DNA of 64,000 nucleotides from Erythrobacter sp. NAP1 (GTDB lineage: Bacteria; Pseudomonadota; Alphaproteobacteria; Sphingomonadales; Sphingomonadaceae): the NCBI RefSeq assembly GCF_000152865.1, contig NZ_CH672390.1:1550001-1614000 (forward strand), in the 5' to 3' direction. Positions 1 to 7,935 of the stretch are shown here, in pieces (position 1 is the stretch's first letter; the number at the start of each line of letters is the position of its first letter). The translations under genes were made by a program, and so were the position numbers. A model generated the notes under the pieces. It made no database searches and was not told the DNA's origin. It worked only from the letters and a program-made list of their open reading frames with translations.

Positions 1-996
1 GGCAACCAGCGCCGGCATCGGCACCTGTCCGACCCACGGGCCAAGAACGGTGAGGAGGAACAGCAGGAACGCGCCAGCGGTAAAGGTCGACAGTCGCCCG
101 CGCCCGCCCGAGGTCACGTTGATGACCGACTGCCCGATCATGGCGCAGCCACCCATGCCGCCAAAGCAGGCAGCGACCACGTTGGCGATGCCCTGCCCCG
201 CGCTCTCGCGGCGCTTGTTGCTTTCGGTGTGGGTCATGTCATCGACGATCTGCGCGGTGAGCAGGCTTTCCAGCAATCCGACCGCCGCCATCGTGAGCGA
301 GTACGGCGCGATGATCTGCAACGTCTCCCACGTCAGCGGCACGTCGGGCAGCGCAAAGGTTGGCAGGCCATCGGGCAGAGTGCCCTCGCCCGCGACATTG
401 TTGACGGGCAGGCCCCAGTAAATTGCCGCAGCGGTCAGCAAGACGATGGCGACAAGCGGGCTTGGCACCGACTTGGTGATGCGCGGGAAGCCGTAGATGA
501 TGCCAAGGCCGACCGCGACCATCGCCCAGGTCCACGGGCCCACGCCCTCGTTACCCGGCATCAGCTGAGGTATCTGCGCCATGAAAATGAGGATTGCGAG
601 CGCGTTGACGAAGCCCGTGATGACGCTGCGCGAGACGAATTGCATAAGCAGGTCGAGCCGCAGCACCGCCGCAATACCCTGGAAAATGCCCATCAAGATC
701 GTCGCGGCAAAGAGGTAATCGACCCCGTAATCGCGCACCAGCGGGATCACGACAACCGCAACCGCAGCCGTGGCCGCCGATATCATGCCGGGACGCCCGC
801 CAGTAAAGGCGATCACCATGGCAATCGCGACGCTCGCATAAAGCCCGACGCTCGGGTCGACGCCCGCGATCAGCGCAAAGCCGATTGCCTCGGGGATCAG
901 CGCGAGGGCGACAACGATCCCTGCAAGAATGTCTGCGCGAGGCTGCGCGAACCAGTCACGGCGGAAGGTTTCCGCGAAGGAGCGGGTCTGGGTCAT
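1..996 (-). CDS. SulP family anion permease (C-terminus beyond window)
   Basis: Inner-membrane SulP/SLC26-type transporter for sulfate, bicarbonate or another anion. 332 codons are visible from the ATG at 996; the C-terminus, where a STAS domain would sit, lies left of the window. The N-terminus has the family's entry pattern: a short cytoplasmic lead, then [20 protein letters not shown] and [11 protein letters not shown] in the first membrane spans, followed by many hydrophobic helices. A conserved-looking loop [15 protein letters not shown] precedes a Gly-rich segment ([13 protein letters not shown]). Family assignment is firm; the substrate cannot be read from the sequence. It is transcribed leftward, and its leader lies in the hairpin-rich region at 997-1342. 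Confidence 0.87.
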   Translation of the reverse strand, partial: MTQTRSFAETFRRDWFAQPRADILAGIVVALALIPEAIGFALIAGVDPSVGLYASVAIAMVIAFTGGRPGMISAATAAVAVVVIPLVRDYGVDYLFAATILMGIFQGIAAVLRLDLLMQFVSRSVITGFVNALAILIFMAQIPQLMPGNEGVGPWTWAMVAVGLGIIYGFPRITKSVPSPLVAIVLLTAAAIYWGLPVNNVAGEGTLPDGLPTFALPDVPLTWETLQIIAPYSLTMAAVGLLESLLTAQIVDDMTHTESNKRRESAGQGIANVVAACFGGMGGCAMIGQSVINVTSGGRGRLSTFTAGAFLLFLLTVLGPWVGQVPMPALVA

Positions 997-1139
997 GGTC
1001 GGATCTATCCGGAAATGTCTGTGAGCCGGACAGGTGGAGAGAGTGCGCCCGGACTGGAGAAGTGATGCAGCCACATAGGCAATCATGCTGCATTGCACAA
1101 CCGCGCTGTCCGTGCATGACGTGGTTAAATTGGCGTTAG

Positions 1140-1291
1140 CGTCGTTCGCTCCTGAATTGTTAGGAGCCGGTAAGCCAATACCGGCAGTGTCTTGGTATGC
1201 ACGCGTGCATGCCCTGACTTGGCGAAGGCCACACGAAAGGTCGTTCCAACCGCTGCGTTAGAGACCATCGAACCGCAGCGGATGTGCTTAG
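1140..1291 (+). ncRNA. candidate structured RNA (serial hairpins ahead of a terminator)
   Basis: Non-coding gap between sulP and metZ with closely packed inverted repeats: GCTCCT/AGGAGC (1148-1153 with 1162-1167), CCGGTA/TACCGG (1167-1172 with 1179-1184), a perfect 14-base palindrome ATGCACGCGTGCAT (1197-1210), and CCGCTGCG/CGCAGCGG (1250-1257 with 1274-1281). A U-tailed terminator reading rightward follows directly. No protein-like frame is convincing here. The simplest reading is a small RNA on the plus strand ending near 1331. The alternative is a leader of sulP on the minus strand; a sul1 RNA motif is known upstream of alphaproteobacterial SulP genes, but I could not match its consensus. 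Confidence 0.38.
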
Positions 1292-1331
1292 AAGCCGGGG
1301 TGGCGCGTCATGCGCGTTGCCCCGGCTTTTT
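1292..1331 (+). terminator. rho-independent terminator
   Basis: Stem AAGCCGGGG with CCCCGGCTT, extended by an inner GCGCG pairing, followed by a T-run on the plus strand. It points rightward although the nearest plus-strand gene start is far downstream, so it most simply ends a plus-strand RNA from about 1140. On the minus strand the same hairpin lies just past the metZ stop but lacks a U-run. Confidence 0.7.
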
Positions 1332-1342
1332 GCGGTTGAACC

Positions 1343-2560
1343 CTACATGCCCGCCGCGCTGAGCGCCCGGTCCATGTCCTCGGTAAGGTCGGCGATGTCC
1401 TCAAGCCCCACATTGATGCGAAGGAGGCCTTCGGAAACGCCCATTTCCTCGCGCGCTTCCTCGCCCATGTTTGCGTGCGTGGTGCTCGCCGGGTGGCACA
1501 TCAAGCTGCGCGCATCGCCGATATTGTTGGAGATATCGACGAGCTCCAGCCCGTTGAGAATCTGAAAGGCGCATTCGCGCGTCCCGACGTCGAAGGCAAA
1601 GATCGGACCCGTCGCTTCCATTTGCGAAAGCGCGAGATTGTGGCGCGCATGGCTCGGCAGGCCGGGATGGCGCATGTGGCCGCCTGCCTTGGTCACGCGC
1701 GGTTCGAGAAACTCACCCAGCGCAACGGCATTGCGGCTCTGCTGGTGAGCGCGCAGGCTCAGCGTCTCAAGCCCCTTGTGCACGACCCAGGCGTTGAATG
1801 CGCTGATCGTGGGTCCGGTGTTGCGCTGAAACGGCATGAGCGTCTCGTTCACCCACTCCTCGCTCCCGCAGATTGCGCCGGCGAGCACCCTGCCCTGCCC
1901 GTCCATCAGCTTGGTCGCGCTGTAAGCGACGACGTCCGCGCCAAACTCCATCGGGCGCTGCAAGGCTGGCGAGGCAAAGGCGTTGTCGACCACCGTGGTG
2001 ATCCCGTGCGCCTTGGCGAGGTCGCAGACGTGCTTGAGATCAACGATATCGAGCGTCGGGTTGGCCGGGGTCTCGAAGAAGAACACCTTGGTATTGGGCC
2101 GGATAGCCGCTTCCCATGCCGCATCGTCAGCGCTGTCGATCACCGATGTTTCGATCCCGAAACGCGGGAGCAGATGGTCGACCAGCCAACGGCACGACCC
2201 GAAAGCGGCGCGCGCGGCGACCACATGGTCGCCGGCGGACAGTTGGCAGAGCAATGCAGCGGTCATGGCCGCCATCCCGCTCGCCTGAGCGCGGCAGGCC
2301 TCGGCCCCTTCCATCAAGGCGATCCGCTCTTCCAGCATCGCGACGGTCGGGTTCTGAAGGCGCGAATAGGTCATGCCCTCGGCTTCGCCCGCAAACCGGT
2401 CCGCAACGGTCTGCGCATCGTCGTAGGTGTAGCCCGAGGTGAGGAACAACGCCTCGCTCGTCTCGCCATGTTCCGAGCGCCACGTCCCGCCGCGCACGGC
2501 CTGTGTCGCGGGTCGCCAGTTGCGCGTCGTTGCGCGGTCCATTCCGGTGGTCTTCTTCAT
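1343..2560 (-). CDS. metZ: O-succinylhomoserine sulfhydrylase
   Basis: PLP enzyme of the Cys/Met-metabolism family that makes homocysteine directly from O-succinylhomoserine and sulfide in methionine synthesis. 405 residues, normal length. The Schiff-base lysine is K217 in YSATKLMDGQGRV, a stretch typical of MetZ rather than of cystathionine synthases. Also visible are the early SRLQNPTV element and the VVDNAFASP segment carrying the PLP-contacting aspartate. It lies 12 bases downstream of the tetR stop on the same strand, so the two probably share a transcript. No SAM riboswitch is present between tetR and metZ. Confidence 0.95.
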   Translation of the reverse strand: MKKTTGMDRATTRNWRPATQAVRGGTWRSEHGETSEALFLTSGYTYDDAQTVADRFAGEAEGMTYSRLQNPTVAMLEERIALMEGAEACRAQASGMAAMTAALLCQLSAGDHVVAARAAFGSCRWLVDHLLPRFGIETSVIDSADDAAWEAAIRPNTKVFFFETPANPTLDIVDLKHVCDLAKAHGITTVVDNAFASPALQRPMEFGADVVAYSATKLMDGQGRVLAGAICGSEEWVNETLMPFQRNTGPTISAFNAWVVHKGLETLSLRAHQQSRNAVALGEFLEPRVTKAGGHMRHPGLPSHARHNLALSQMEATGPIFAFDVGTRECAFQILNGLELVDISNNIGDARSLMCHPASTTHANMGEEAREEMGVSEGLLRINVGLEDIADLTEDMDRALSAAGM

Positions 2561-2572
2561 CTTGCAGCCCGA

Positions 2573-3145
2573 TTAGTCGCCAGAAAGGTTGCCCGCAAGG
2601 TCGCTCGCAAGCAGTCCTTCACGCGCTGTTCGTGCATGACCCACGGTGCTGAGCATCTGCGCTCCCTCGATCAGCGTGAGAAGGTACCGCGCGCCGCCAA
2701 CCGGATCGGGGTCGTTCTCGGGCATCTGGGTTTCCAGCCACTCGAGCAACCGAGCCATGACCGCCTCGGCGGCCTCGTGATAGCCAGGCACACCGCGAGC
2801 CGAGCCCGCCACGATCTCCCACCAAAGGGTTTGGAAGGGCTGCATGGCTGGCTCCCTCACCTGAGCGAGGATGCGCGAGACGACTTCTTGCCTGCTCTGC
2901 GCGCGCTCACCACCCACGGCGGCATCAAGCGCCAGCGAATAGGTGTCGGCAATGTGCGCGAGGATGTCGGCAAGCAACTGCTCCTTGTTGCCGAAGTGGT
3001 AGATCAGCATTCGGTCGCTTGTCGCTGCTGCCTTGGCCAGTGGCCGAAGGCTGGCAGCGGCGAGCCCGTGCTCAAGGACATGGGCCGCAAGAAGCGGAAG
3101 AAGCGTCTCGCGGCTCATTTGAGATCTGTTGGATGCGCTGGACAT
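2573..3145 (-). CDS. TetR/AcrR family transcriptional regulator
   Basis: 190 residues. The N-terminal helix-turn-helix (about residues 12-55) includes SLRPLAKAAATSDRMLIYHF and the following GNKEQLL, the standard TetR recognition helix and helix-4 junction. The C-terminal ligand half is mostly helical and not diagnostic. It is divergent from the small membrane protein at 3220, and the gap between them holds paired palindromes, so autoregulation plus control of that neighbour is likely. metZ follows in the same direction. The effector is unknown. Confidence 0.87.
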   Translation of the reverse strand: MSSASNRSQMSRETLLPLLAAHVLEHGLAAASLRPLAKAAATSDRMLIYHFGNKEQLLADILAHIADTYSLALDAAVGGERAQSRQEVVSRILAQVREPAMQPFQTLWWEIVAGSARGVPGYHEAAEAVMARLLEWLETQMPENDPDPVGGARYLLTLIEGAQMLSTVGHARTAREGLLASDLAGNLSGD

Positions 3146-3151
3146 AGGGCC

Positions 3152-3201
3152 TTGTAGCGAGTGCTACATTACGCTACAAGCTTTTGTAGCACTCGCTACA
3201 A
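3152..3201. promoter_or_regulatory. double palindromic operator between divergent tetR and 3220 gene
   Basis: Two copies of TGTAGC-N4-GCTACA, at 3152-3168 and 3185-3201, are themselves arranged as a perfect 17-base inverted repeat. Between them a further half-site gives GCTACAA-N4-TTGTAGC (3173-3190). The whole array fills the gap between the two divergent start codons. This geometry fits cooperative binding of two TetR dimers covering both promoters. Confidence 0.75.
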
Positions 3202-3219
3202 CGATGAGGAAAATTTGTC

Positions 3220-3618
3220 ATGAGTCCCACTGAAATCCTGTTTATCGCTGGCATTGCAGGCGGGCTCGTCGCATTCGCCTCGATCCTGGCGCGCCATCAA
3301 AAAACCGGAAGTGCCCTTATGGCCGCGATGCTTGGAGCAGGCTTTGCTGGCTACACCACGATCCAGTTGTGGCAGGAAGGGCCGGTGATGTTCTGGGTGA
3401 ACCACTCGCAAAACCTTACCGGCATTCAGGTTTGGTGGGATCTGATCGCGGCGGTTCTGATTGCCTTCTTCTTCATTGCACCGCGAGCGCGCGCAGTGGG
3501 AATGAATGTCGCGCTTTGGGGGCTATTCGTAATATCGACCGCCAGCATCGGACTTCTCGCCATGTGCGCGCGGCTGTTTTATCTCGAATGCGCGCAGCCG
3601 GAAGCGCCAACCGCCTGA
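3220..3618 (+). CDS. small integral membrane protein, TetR-controlled
   Basis: 132 residues with about four hydrophobic segments (roughly 5-23, 31-50, 72-92, 96-120). The middle segment WWDLIAAVLIAFFFI followed by a basic turn and GMN resembles the layout of DUF2834-type small membrane proteins, but I would not assign it firmly. Start ATG at 3220 has AGGA a few bases upstream. It is the only gene directly opposite the TetR regulator and next to its operator, so it is the likeliest regulatory target. No catalytic motif is seen. Confidence 0.75.
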   Translation: MSPTEILFIAGIAGGLVAFASILARHQKTGSALMAAMLGAGFAGYTTIQLWQEGPVMFWVNHSQNLTGIQVWWDLIAAVLIAFFFIAPRARAVGMNVALWGLFVISTASIGLLAMCARLFYLECAQPEAPTA

Positions 3619-3643
3619 TCATAGATGCCTAACAAGCTTGCAG

Positions 3644-3675
3644 GGGCCTGAGTGCTTGCCTAAGCGCTCGGGTCC
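3644..3675 (+). promoter_or_regulatory. hairpin abutting the start codon of the mannosyltransferase
   Basis: GGGCCTGAGTGCTT pairs with AAGCGCTCGGGTCC across a four-base loop, with a few G-U pairs. The stem ends one base before the ATG at 3676, and no free Shine-Dalgarno sequence is apparent. It may restrict translation initiation or partly terminate the upstream transcript; there is no U-tail. Confidence 0.35.
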
Positions 3676-5034
3676 ATGACCGAGGCCCAAGCCCAGAGTG
3701 TCGACGACGCACCAGAGCCGCTTCATCGCGCTCACGAAAGCGCGCCGGAGCACCCCAGCGATCCCTGGGTCTGGTGCCTCGTTATCCCGGCGATCTTCGC
3801 GCTGATAGCAGGCTTCCGGCTTACGACCCCTTCTGCGCCCTATTTCGACGAGGTTCACTACCTTCCGGCAGCGCGCGAATTTCTCAATGCGTGGGCGGGC
3901 GTGACCGGGGAATACGTGAACCGCGAACATCCCCTTCTCGGCAAGGAGCTGATTGCGCTAGGCATGTACCTATTCGGCGACAATCCGCTGGGTTGGCGGA
4001 TCATGCCACTCATCGCAGGGATCGTGGCTGTCGGCGCGAGCATGCGGGCGATGTGGCATACGAGCGAGGACAGGTTCGCGACGGTCGCGTTTGGTATCCT
4101 GCTGGTGACCGGTTTTCACCTGCTGATCCATGCCCGGATCGCGATGCTCGATATCTTCATGGCGGCGTTCCTGTCGCTCGCCGCATGGCAATTCGCTGCC
4201 GCCATTCGCGAACCGGAGACCGCGCGCACCCGTCTTATTCTCACCGGCATTGCCATCGGCTGCGCTTTGGGAAGCAAGTGGAATGCAGTGCCGCTGGCGA
4301 TGGTGCCCGGCCTCACCTTCTTCGCAGCGCGCCTGTCGGCAGGCCGTCGCCGCCTGTTCACGAGCCGCCGCGGTGTTCCGATACCCGGCATCAGCCTGAT
4401 CGAAGCGTTCCTATGGCTCGGTGTCCTGCCGCTTGCGATCTACGCGCTGACTTTCATGCCGGGACATTGGCTGGGCAGCGAGCTTCGCCCCTCGCCGCTC
4501 TCAGAGCTTGGCCTTTTCGGGCTGCACGCTGACATGCTCGCGCTTCAGCAGCAGGTGCTCGCCCCGCATTCCTATCAGAGCAACTGGCCGCAATGGGTGA
4601 TGAACACGCGCGGCATCTGGTATCTCTATGAGTTCGTCGATGAGGCGCAGCGCGGGGTTCTGCTGATCGGCAATCCGCTGACCATGCTGATTGGCCTGCC
4701 TGCGTTGGTGTGGTGCCTTGTCGCGGGGCTTTACCGAAGCGACTGGGCCAAGATCGCGGTGGTTGTCGGTTACGGTGTCAGCCTCGGCCTGTGGCTGATC
4801 GCGCCCAAGCCTGTGCAGTTCTATTATCACTACGTCATGCCGAGCATGTTCCTGCTCGGCGCACTGGCCTTGTCGCTGAGCGATTTGAGGCAAGCGGGAT
4901 GGAACAGGCTGGCTTACGGCGTACTTTTGGCGAGCGCGGGTCTGTTCGGGGTGTTCTACAAGATCCTGACCGCCGCACCGCTCGATGGGCCCATGAGCTT
5001 TGCCGATTGGACCTGGATCGCGGGCTGGAGGTAG
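3676..5034 (+). CDS. dolichyl-phosphate-mannose--protein mannosyltransferase (PMT, GT39)
   Basis: Polytopic glycosyltransferase that transfers mannose from a polyprenyl-phosphate carrier to Ser/Thr of exported proteins on the outer face of the inner membrane. 452 residues. Diagnostic PMT features are the acidic loop-1 motif FDEVHY (about residue 56), the REHPLLGKELI segment, and RIAMLDIF in the next loop, followed by further membrane helices. Bacterial PMTs are usually about 450-520 residues, so it is full length. It converges on a GT2-GtrA protein that resembles the enzyme making polyprenyl-phosphate-mannose, so the pair could be donor synthase plus transferase. The protein substrates are unknown. 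Confidence 0.88.
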   Translation: MTEAQAQSVDDAPEPLHRAHESAPEHPSDPWVWCLVIPAIFALIAGFRLTTPSAPYFDEVHYLPAAREFLNAWAGVTGEYVNREHPLLGKELIALGMYLFGDNPLGWRIMPLIAGIVAVGASMRAMWHTSEDRFATVAFGILLVTGFHLLIHARIAMLDIFMAAFLSLAAWQFAAAIREPETARTRLILTGIAIGCALGSKWNAVPLAMVPGLTFFAARLSAGRRRLFTSRRGVPIPGISLIEAFLWLGVLPLAIYALTFMPGHWLGSELRPSPLSELGLFGLHADMLALQQQVLAPHSYQSNWPQWVMNTRGIWYLYEFVDEAQRGVLLIGNPLTMLIGLPALVWCLVAGLYRSDWAKIAVVVGYGVSLGLWLIAPKPVQFYYHYVMPSMFLLGALALSLSDLRQAGWNRLAYGVLLASAGLFGVFYKILTAAPLDGPMSFADWTWIAGWR

Positions 5035-5141
5035 CTTTTTTGCGCCCTCAGACGCCGGGCGCAGGCCATCCGGCCTGCTTGGCTTCGCGCCATAAGGCGC
5101 GGCGGCCAGTCGACCTTGCGGCTGCTGCGCAGCCGGTTTGC
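5035..5141. terminator. hairpin-rich convergent gap, probable bidirectional terminator
   Basis: Between two convergent genes lie four hairpins in series: GCGCCC/GGGCGC (5042-5062), GCAGGCC-atcc-GGCCTGC (5061-5078), GCGCC-ataa-GGCGC (5087-5100), and a GGCTGC/GCAGCC stem. None has a clean U-run on the exit side, so termination efficiency is uncertain. Confidence 0.4.
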
Positions 5142-6233
5142 CTAGAACCGCCCCCACACGAAGCGGCTGGATAGCGCGTAATTCCATACAGAGCCGATGA
5201 GGATGCCCGCCAGTGCGGCGAGCGCCCAGAACAGCCCCTGAGATTGCAACAGTGTCGCCACCGCGACGTTTGCGAAGCCGCCCACTGCACAAGTCAGGCA
5301 GAACCCCGCCCAGCCCCGCAGGAACTCGCCCCACCCCTTCAGACGGCGGTCGCGATAGGTCAGCCAGTTGTTGAGCCAGAAGTTGAAACTCATCGCGGTC
5401 AGCACGGCGGCGGCCTGCGACACGGTGAAGGCTTCCTCGAACACGAAAAGCAGGCTCGCGAGCACCGCCATGTGCACGATCACACCCAGCGCCCCGACCG
5501 TGCCGAATAGCGCAAAACGCGTCGGGATCAGGCGGCCCAGCGACTTGTCATAAATCCCGGCGAGGAAATCGAACAGGATCGCCCGGTCAAGCTTGCTTTC
5601 GCCCTCGCGGCGCTTGGCGAATTTCAGCGGAAACTCCTTCACTTTCATCGGCGCATCGGCGGTGGCGAGCAGATCGAGAAGGATCTTGAAGCCGATCCCC
5701 GACAACCGCGGTACAAGCGCCCGCGCGGTCACCGTTGGCAACATGAAATAGCCGCTCATCGGATCGGTGAGTTCGACCCCTGTGATCCCGCGTGCGATCC
5801 GGTTGGCGAGGTTGGAAAGTCTTTCGCGCTCGGGCTGCTGCCAGTCGGCGGTGCTCGCCCCTTCGGCAAATCGGCTGGCAACGCAGATCTCAGCCTCGCC
5901 GGCTTTTAGCGCATCGAGCATTCCAGCAAGCAGCGCGGGATCGTGCTGGTGGTCGGCGTCCATGACGGCCACATACGGCGCAGCGGTCGCGCAGAACCCC
6001 TCTATCGCCGCACTCGCAAGCCCGCGCCTGCCGATCCGCTGGATCACCCGGACCCGGCGATCAGTCCGCGCAAGATCGCGGCCCTCGTCTGCTGTCCCAT
6101 CTTTGCTGTCGTCGTCGACAATGAGCACTTCCCAGCCCTCGGTCCCGAGGGCCGCTTCGATGCGCTCGACAAGCGGCGCAAGGTTGCCGCGCTCGTTGAG
6201 CGTCGGGAGAATTATCGCAAGCTCAAGGCTCAT
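5142..6233 (-). CDS. GT2 polyprenyl-phosphate glycosyltransferase fused to GtrA domain
   Basis: 363 residues in two parts. Residues 1-225 form a GT-A fold of the DPM1 type, with IILPTLNERGNL at the N-terminus, VDDDSKDGT, and the metal-binding MDADHQHDP. Residues about 235-360 form a four-helix GtrA domain (RFALFGTVGALGV, SFNFWLNNWLTYRD, and VWNYALSSRFVW at the end). The predicted role is charging undecaprenyl- or polyprenyl-phosphate with a sugar (mannose is plausible) and moving it across the membrane. The neighbouring PMT supports the mannose idea but does not prove it. leuB lies upstream on the same strand. Confidence 0.9.
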   Translation of the reverse strand: MSLELAIILPTLNERGNLAPLVERIEAALGTEGWEVLIVDDDSKDGTADEGRDLARTDRRVRVIQRIGRRGLASAAIEGFCATAAPYVAVMDADHQHDPALLAGMLDALKAGEAEICVASRFAEGASTADWQQPERERLSNLANRIARGITGVELTDPMSGYFMLPTVTARALVPRLSGIGFKILLDLLATADAPMKVKEFPLKFAKRREGESKLDRAILFDFLAGIYDKSLGRLIPTRFALFGTVGALGVIVHMAVLASLLFVFEEAFTVSQAAAVLTAMSFNFWLNNWLTYRDRRLKGWGEFLRGWAGFCLTCAVGGFANVAVATLLQSQGLFWALAALAGILIGSVWNYALSSRFVWGRF

Positions 6234-6246
6234 CGCTGGATGCTGG

Positions 6247-7311
6247 CTAGAGCCGCTCCCTCACCGCAGCGCCGATCGCCTCGGTCCCGTGCTCTCCGCC
6301 AAGGTCGCCGCCGAGGAAACCGTCTGCCAGCGCCTTTTCGACCGCCGCCTCGATCCGCGCTGCTTCGCTGTCGAGACCGAAGGAGTGGCGCAGCATCATG
6401 GCTGCCGAAAGGATCGTCGCCATCGGATTGGCGATACCCCTGCCCGCGATATCGGGCGCGCTGCCGTGGATCGGTTCGTAGAGGCCGAAGATGCCATGGT
6501 CGGTGCGGCGTTCGCCCATCGAGGCGCTGGCGAGCAGGCCGATCGACCCGACCGCCGCGCTGGCCAGATCGGACAGGATATCGCCGAACAGGTTGCCGGT
6601 CAGGATCACACCGAAGCTGCCCGGATTGCTGATGATCTGCATCGCGGCGTTGTCGACATACATGTGGCTAAGCTCGATATCGGGATGAGCGCCAGCCGCC
6701 GCGTTGACCGTGTCGCGCCACACCTGGCTGGTTTCGAGCACGTTTGCCTTGTCGACGCTGGTCACGCGGTACTTGTCATCGCCTGCGCGCGCGGTTCGAA
6801 AAGCAACGCGGGCAATCCGGCTGACCTCGGTTTCGGAGTAGGACATCATGTCCCACCCCTCGCGCGTGCCGTCGATGGCCACCCGTTCGCCCTTGTCCCC
6901 GAAATACACGTCGCCGGTGAGTTCGCGCACGATCATCATGTCAAGCTGGCCCGCGATCTCCGGCTTCAGGGGAGAGAGGTGCTCCAGCCCCTCATAGACC
7001 TTGGCCGGGCGCAGATTGGCGAACAGGTCGAGCTCCTTGCGAAGGCCGAGGATCGCCTGTTCGGGGCGCAGATGCCGGTCGAGCCTGTCGCAATCGGGAT
7101 CGCCGACAGCGCCGAACAGCACTGCATCGCAGGACTTGGCAATCGTCAGCGTTTCGGGCGGAAGCGGATGGCCGTGGCGTTTGTAAGCGATGCCGCCAAC
7201 GTCGCCTTCGAACAGTGTAAGTCCGGGCAGGTTCACCGCCTCTAGCACTTTCACCGCCTCGCGGGTGACTTCGGGGCCGATCCCGTCGCCTGGCAGAATT
7301 GCGATCTTCAT
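6247..7311 (-). CDS. leuB: 3-isopropylmalate dehydrogenase
   Basis: Leucine biosynthesis: NAD-dependent oxidative decarboxylation of 3-isopropylmalate in the cytosol. 354 residues, normal length. It has the LPGDGIGPEV N-terminus, the substrate loop around LRKELDLFANLRPAK, the ELTGDVYFG segment, the YVDNAAMQ metal/NAD region, NLFGDILSD, and the GLYEPIHGSAPDIAG motif near the C-terminus. It sits 10 bases downstream of recO. The leucine-pathway partners leuA, leuC and leuD are not in this window. Confidence 0.96.
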   Translation of the reverse strand: MKIAILPGDGIGPEVTREAVKVLEAVNLPGLTLFEGDVGGIAYKRHGHPLPPETLTIAKSCDAVLFGAVGDPDCDRLDRHLRPEQAILGLRKELDLFANLRPAKVYEGLEHLSPLKPEIAGQLDMMIVRELTGDVYFGDKGERVAIDGTREGWDMMSYSETEVSRIARVAFRTARAGDDKYRVTSVDKANVLETSQVWRDTVNAAAGAHPDIELSHMYVDNAAMQIISNPGSFGVILTGNLFGDILSDLASAAVGSIGLLASASMGERRTDHGIFGLYEPIHGSAPDIAGRGIANPMATILSAAMMLRHSFGLDSEAARIEAAVEKALADGFLGGDLGGEHGTEAIGAAVRERL

Positions 7312-7321
7312 AACCTCGCCC

Positions 7322-7924
7322 TCACTCGATCATGCGCTTCAGGCGCTCCCCCAATGCAACCCTCGCGGCCATAACATCGCGGGGGTTTCCCGCAAGAAGG
7401 TAGTCGCGGATCGGGCGGTGAAGCCGGCGGAAAGCCTCGAATTGTGCTTCGAGGTCAGCGGCCATGTCAGGCTTCTCGCCGCCATAGCCAAGCTCGCGCA
7501 GCAGCATCGCCTCGTAAGCCACCATCGCGGCAAGCCAACCGCGCGCGCTGGGTGCGTGGCAGATTGCCTCCAGCAACGCTTCGAACGCGGAAAAAAGCGA
7601 TGGGTACGGATTGCGCTCGGGCAAGGTCGAGGCGGTGAGCGCGCATGCCCAGCCGATCGCGGCTGCGGGCAGCGGCTCGGTCATCCATGGTGCGCGGCTG
7701 ACTGCCAGTTCGATCCGGGCGAAAGGCAGTTGGCTGTCAGACTTGGAGCGAATCTCCGCCTCAAGCGAATTGCCCGGAATGACCACGGGGCGCAGCTGCC
7801 GCCCTCGCCCACCGGCGACATAGGCGGCAACGAGGCCGTGTTCCTCAGTCATCAGACGGGCAATAACCGCCGTCTCCCCATGCGCACGCGCTGCGACGAG
7901 GATCGCGGGGACGGAGATGTTCAA
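7322..7924 (-). CDS. recO: DNA repair protein RecO
   Basis: 200 residues, near the short end for RecO. The N-terminal OB-fold pattern is clear (ILVAARAHGETAVIARLMTE, then GLVAAYVAGGRGRQLRPVVI), followed by a helical half. The zinc cluster seen in some RecO proteins is absent and the C-terminus ends soon after the helical domain. RecO loads RecA onto SSB-coated DNA together with RecR. The start is TTG at 7924, which is the only reasonable start before the conserved N-terminal strand. It precedes leuB in the same direction and follows the S9 peptidase. Confidence 0.85.
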   Translation of the reverse strand: MNISVPAILVAARAHGETAVIARLMTEEHGLVAAYVAGGRGRQLRPVVIPGNSLEAEIRSKSDSQLPFARIELAVSRAPWMTEPLPAAAIGWACALTASTLPERNPYPSLFSAFEALLEAICHAPSARGWLAAMVAYEAMLLRELGYGGEKPDMAADLEAQFEAFRRLHRPIRDYLLAGNPRDVMAARVALGERLKRMIE

Positions 7925-7935
7925 ATCAACTAACC

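Noticed and set aside
57..1065. Plus-strand frames near the left edge
   Set aside because: They are antisense to the SulP coding sequence, which shows continuous membrane helices and family motifs.
2561..2572. SAM riboswitch before metZ
   Set aside because: Only 12 bases separate tetR from metZ; no room for an aptamer.
1475..3157. 560-codon open frame on the plus strand
   Set aside because: It is antisense to metZ and tetR, whose family motifs are strong. High GC leaves long opposite frames open; it has no domain features.
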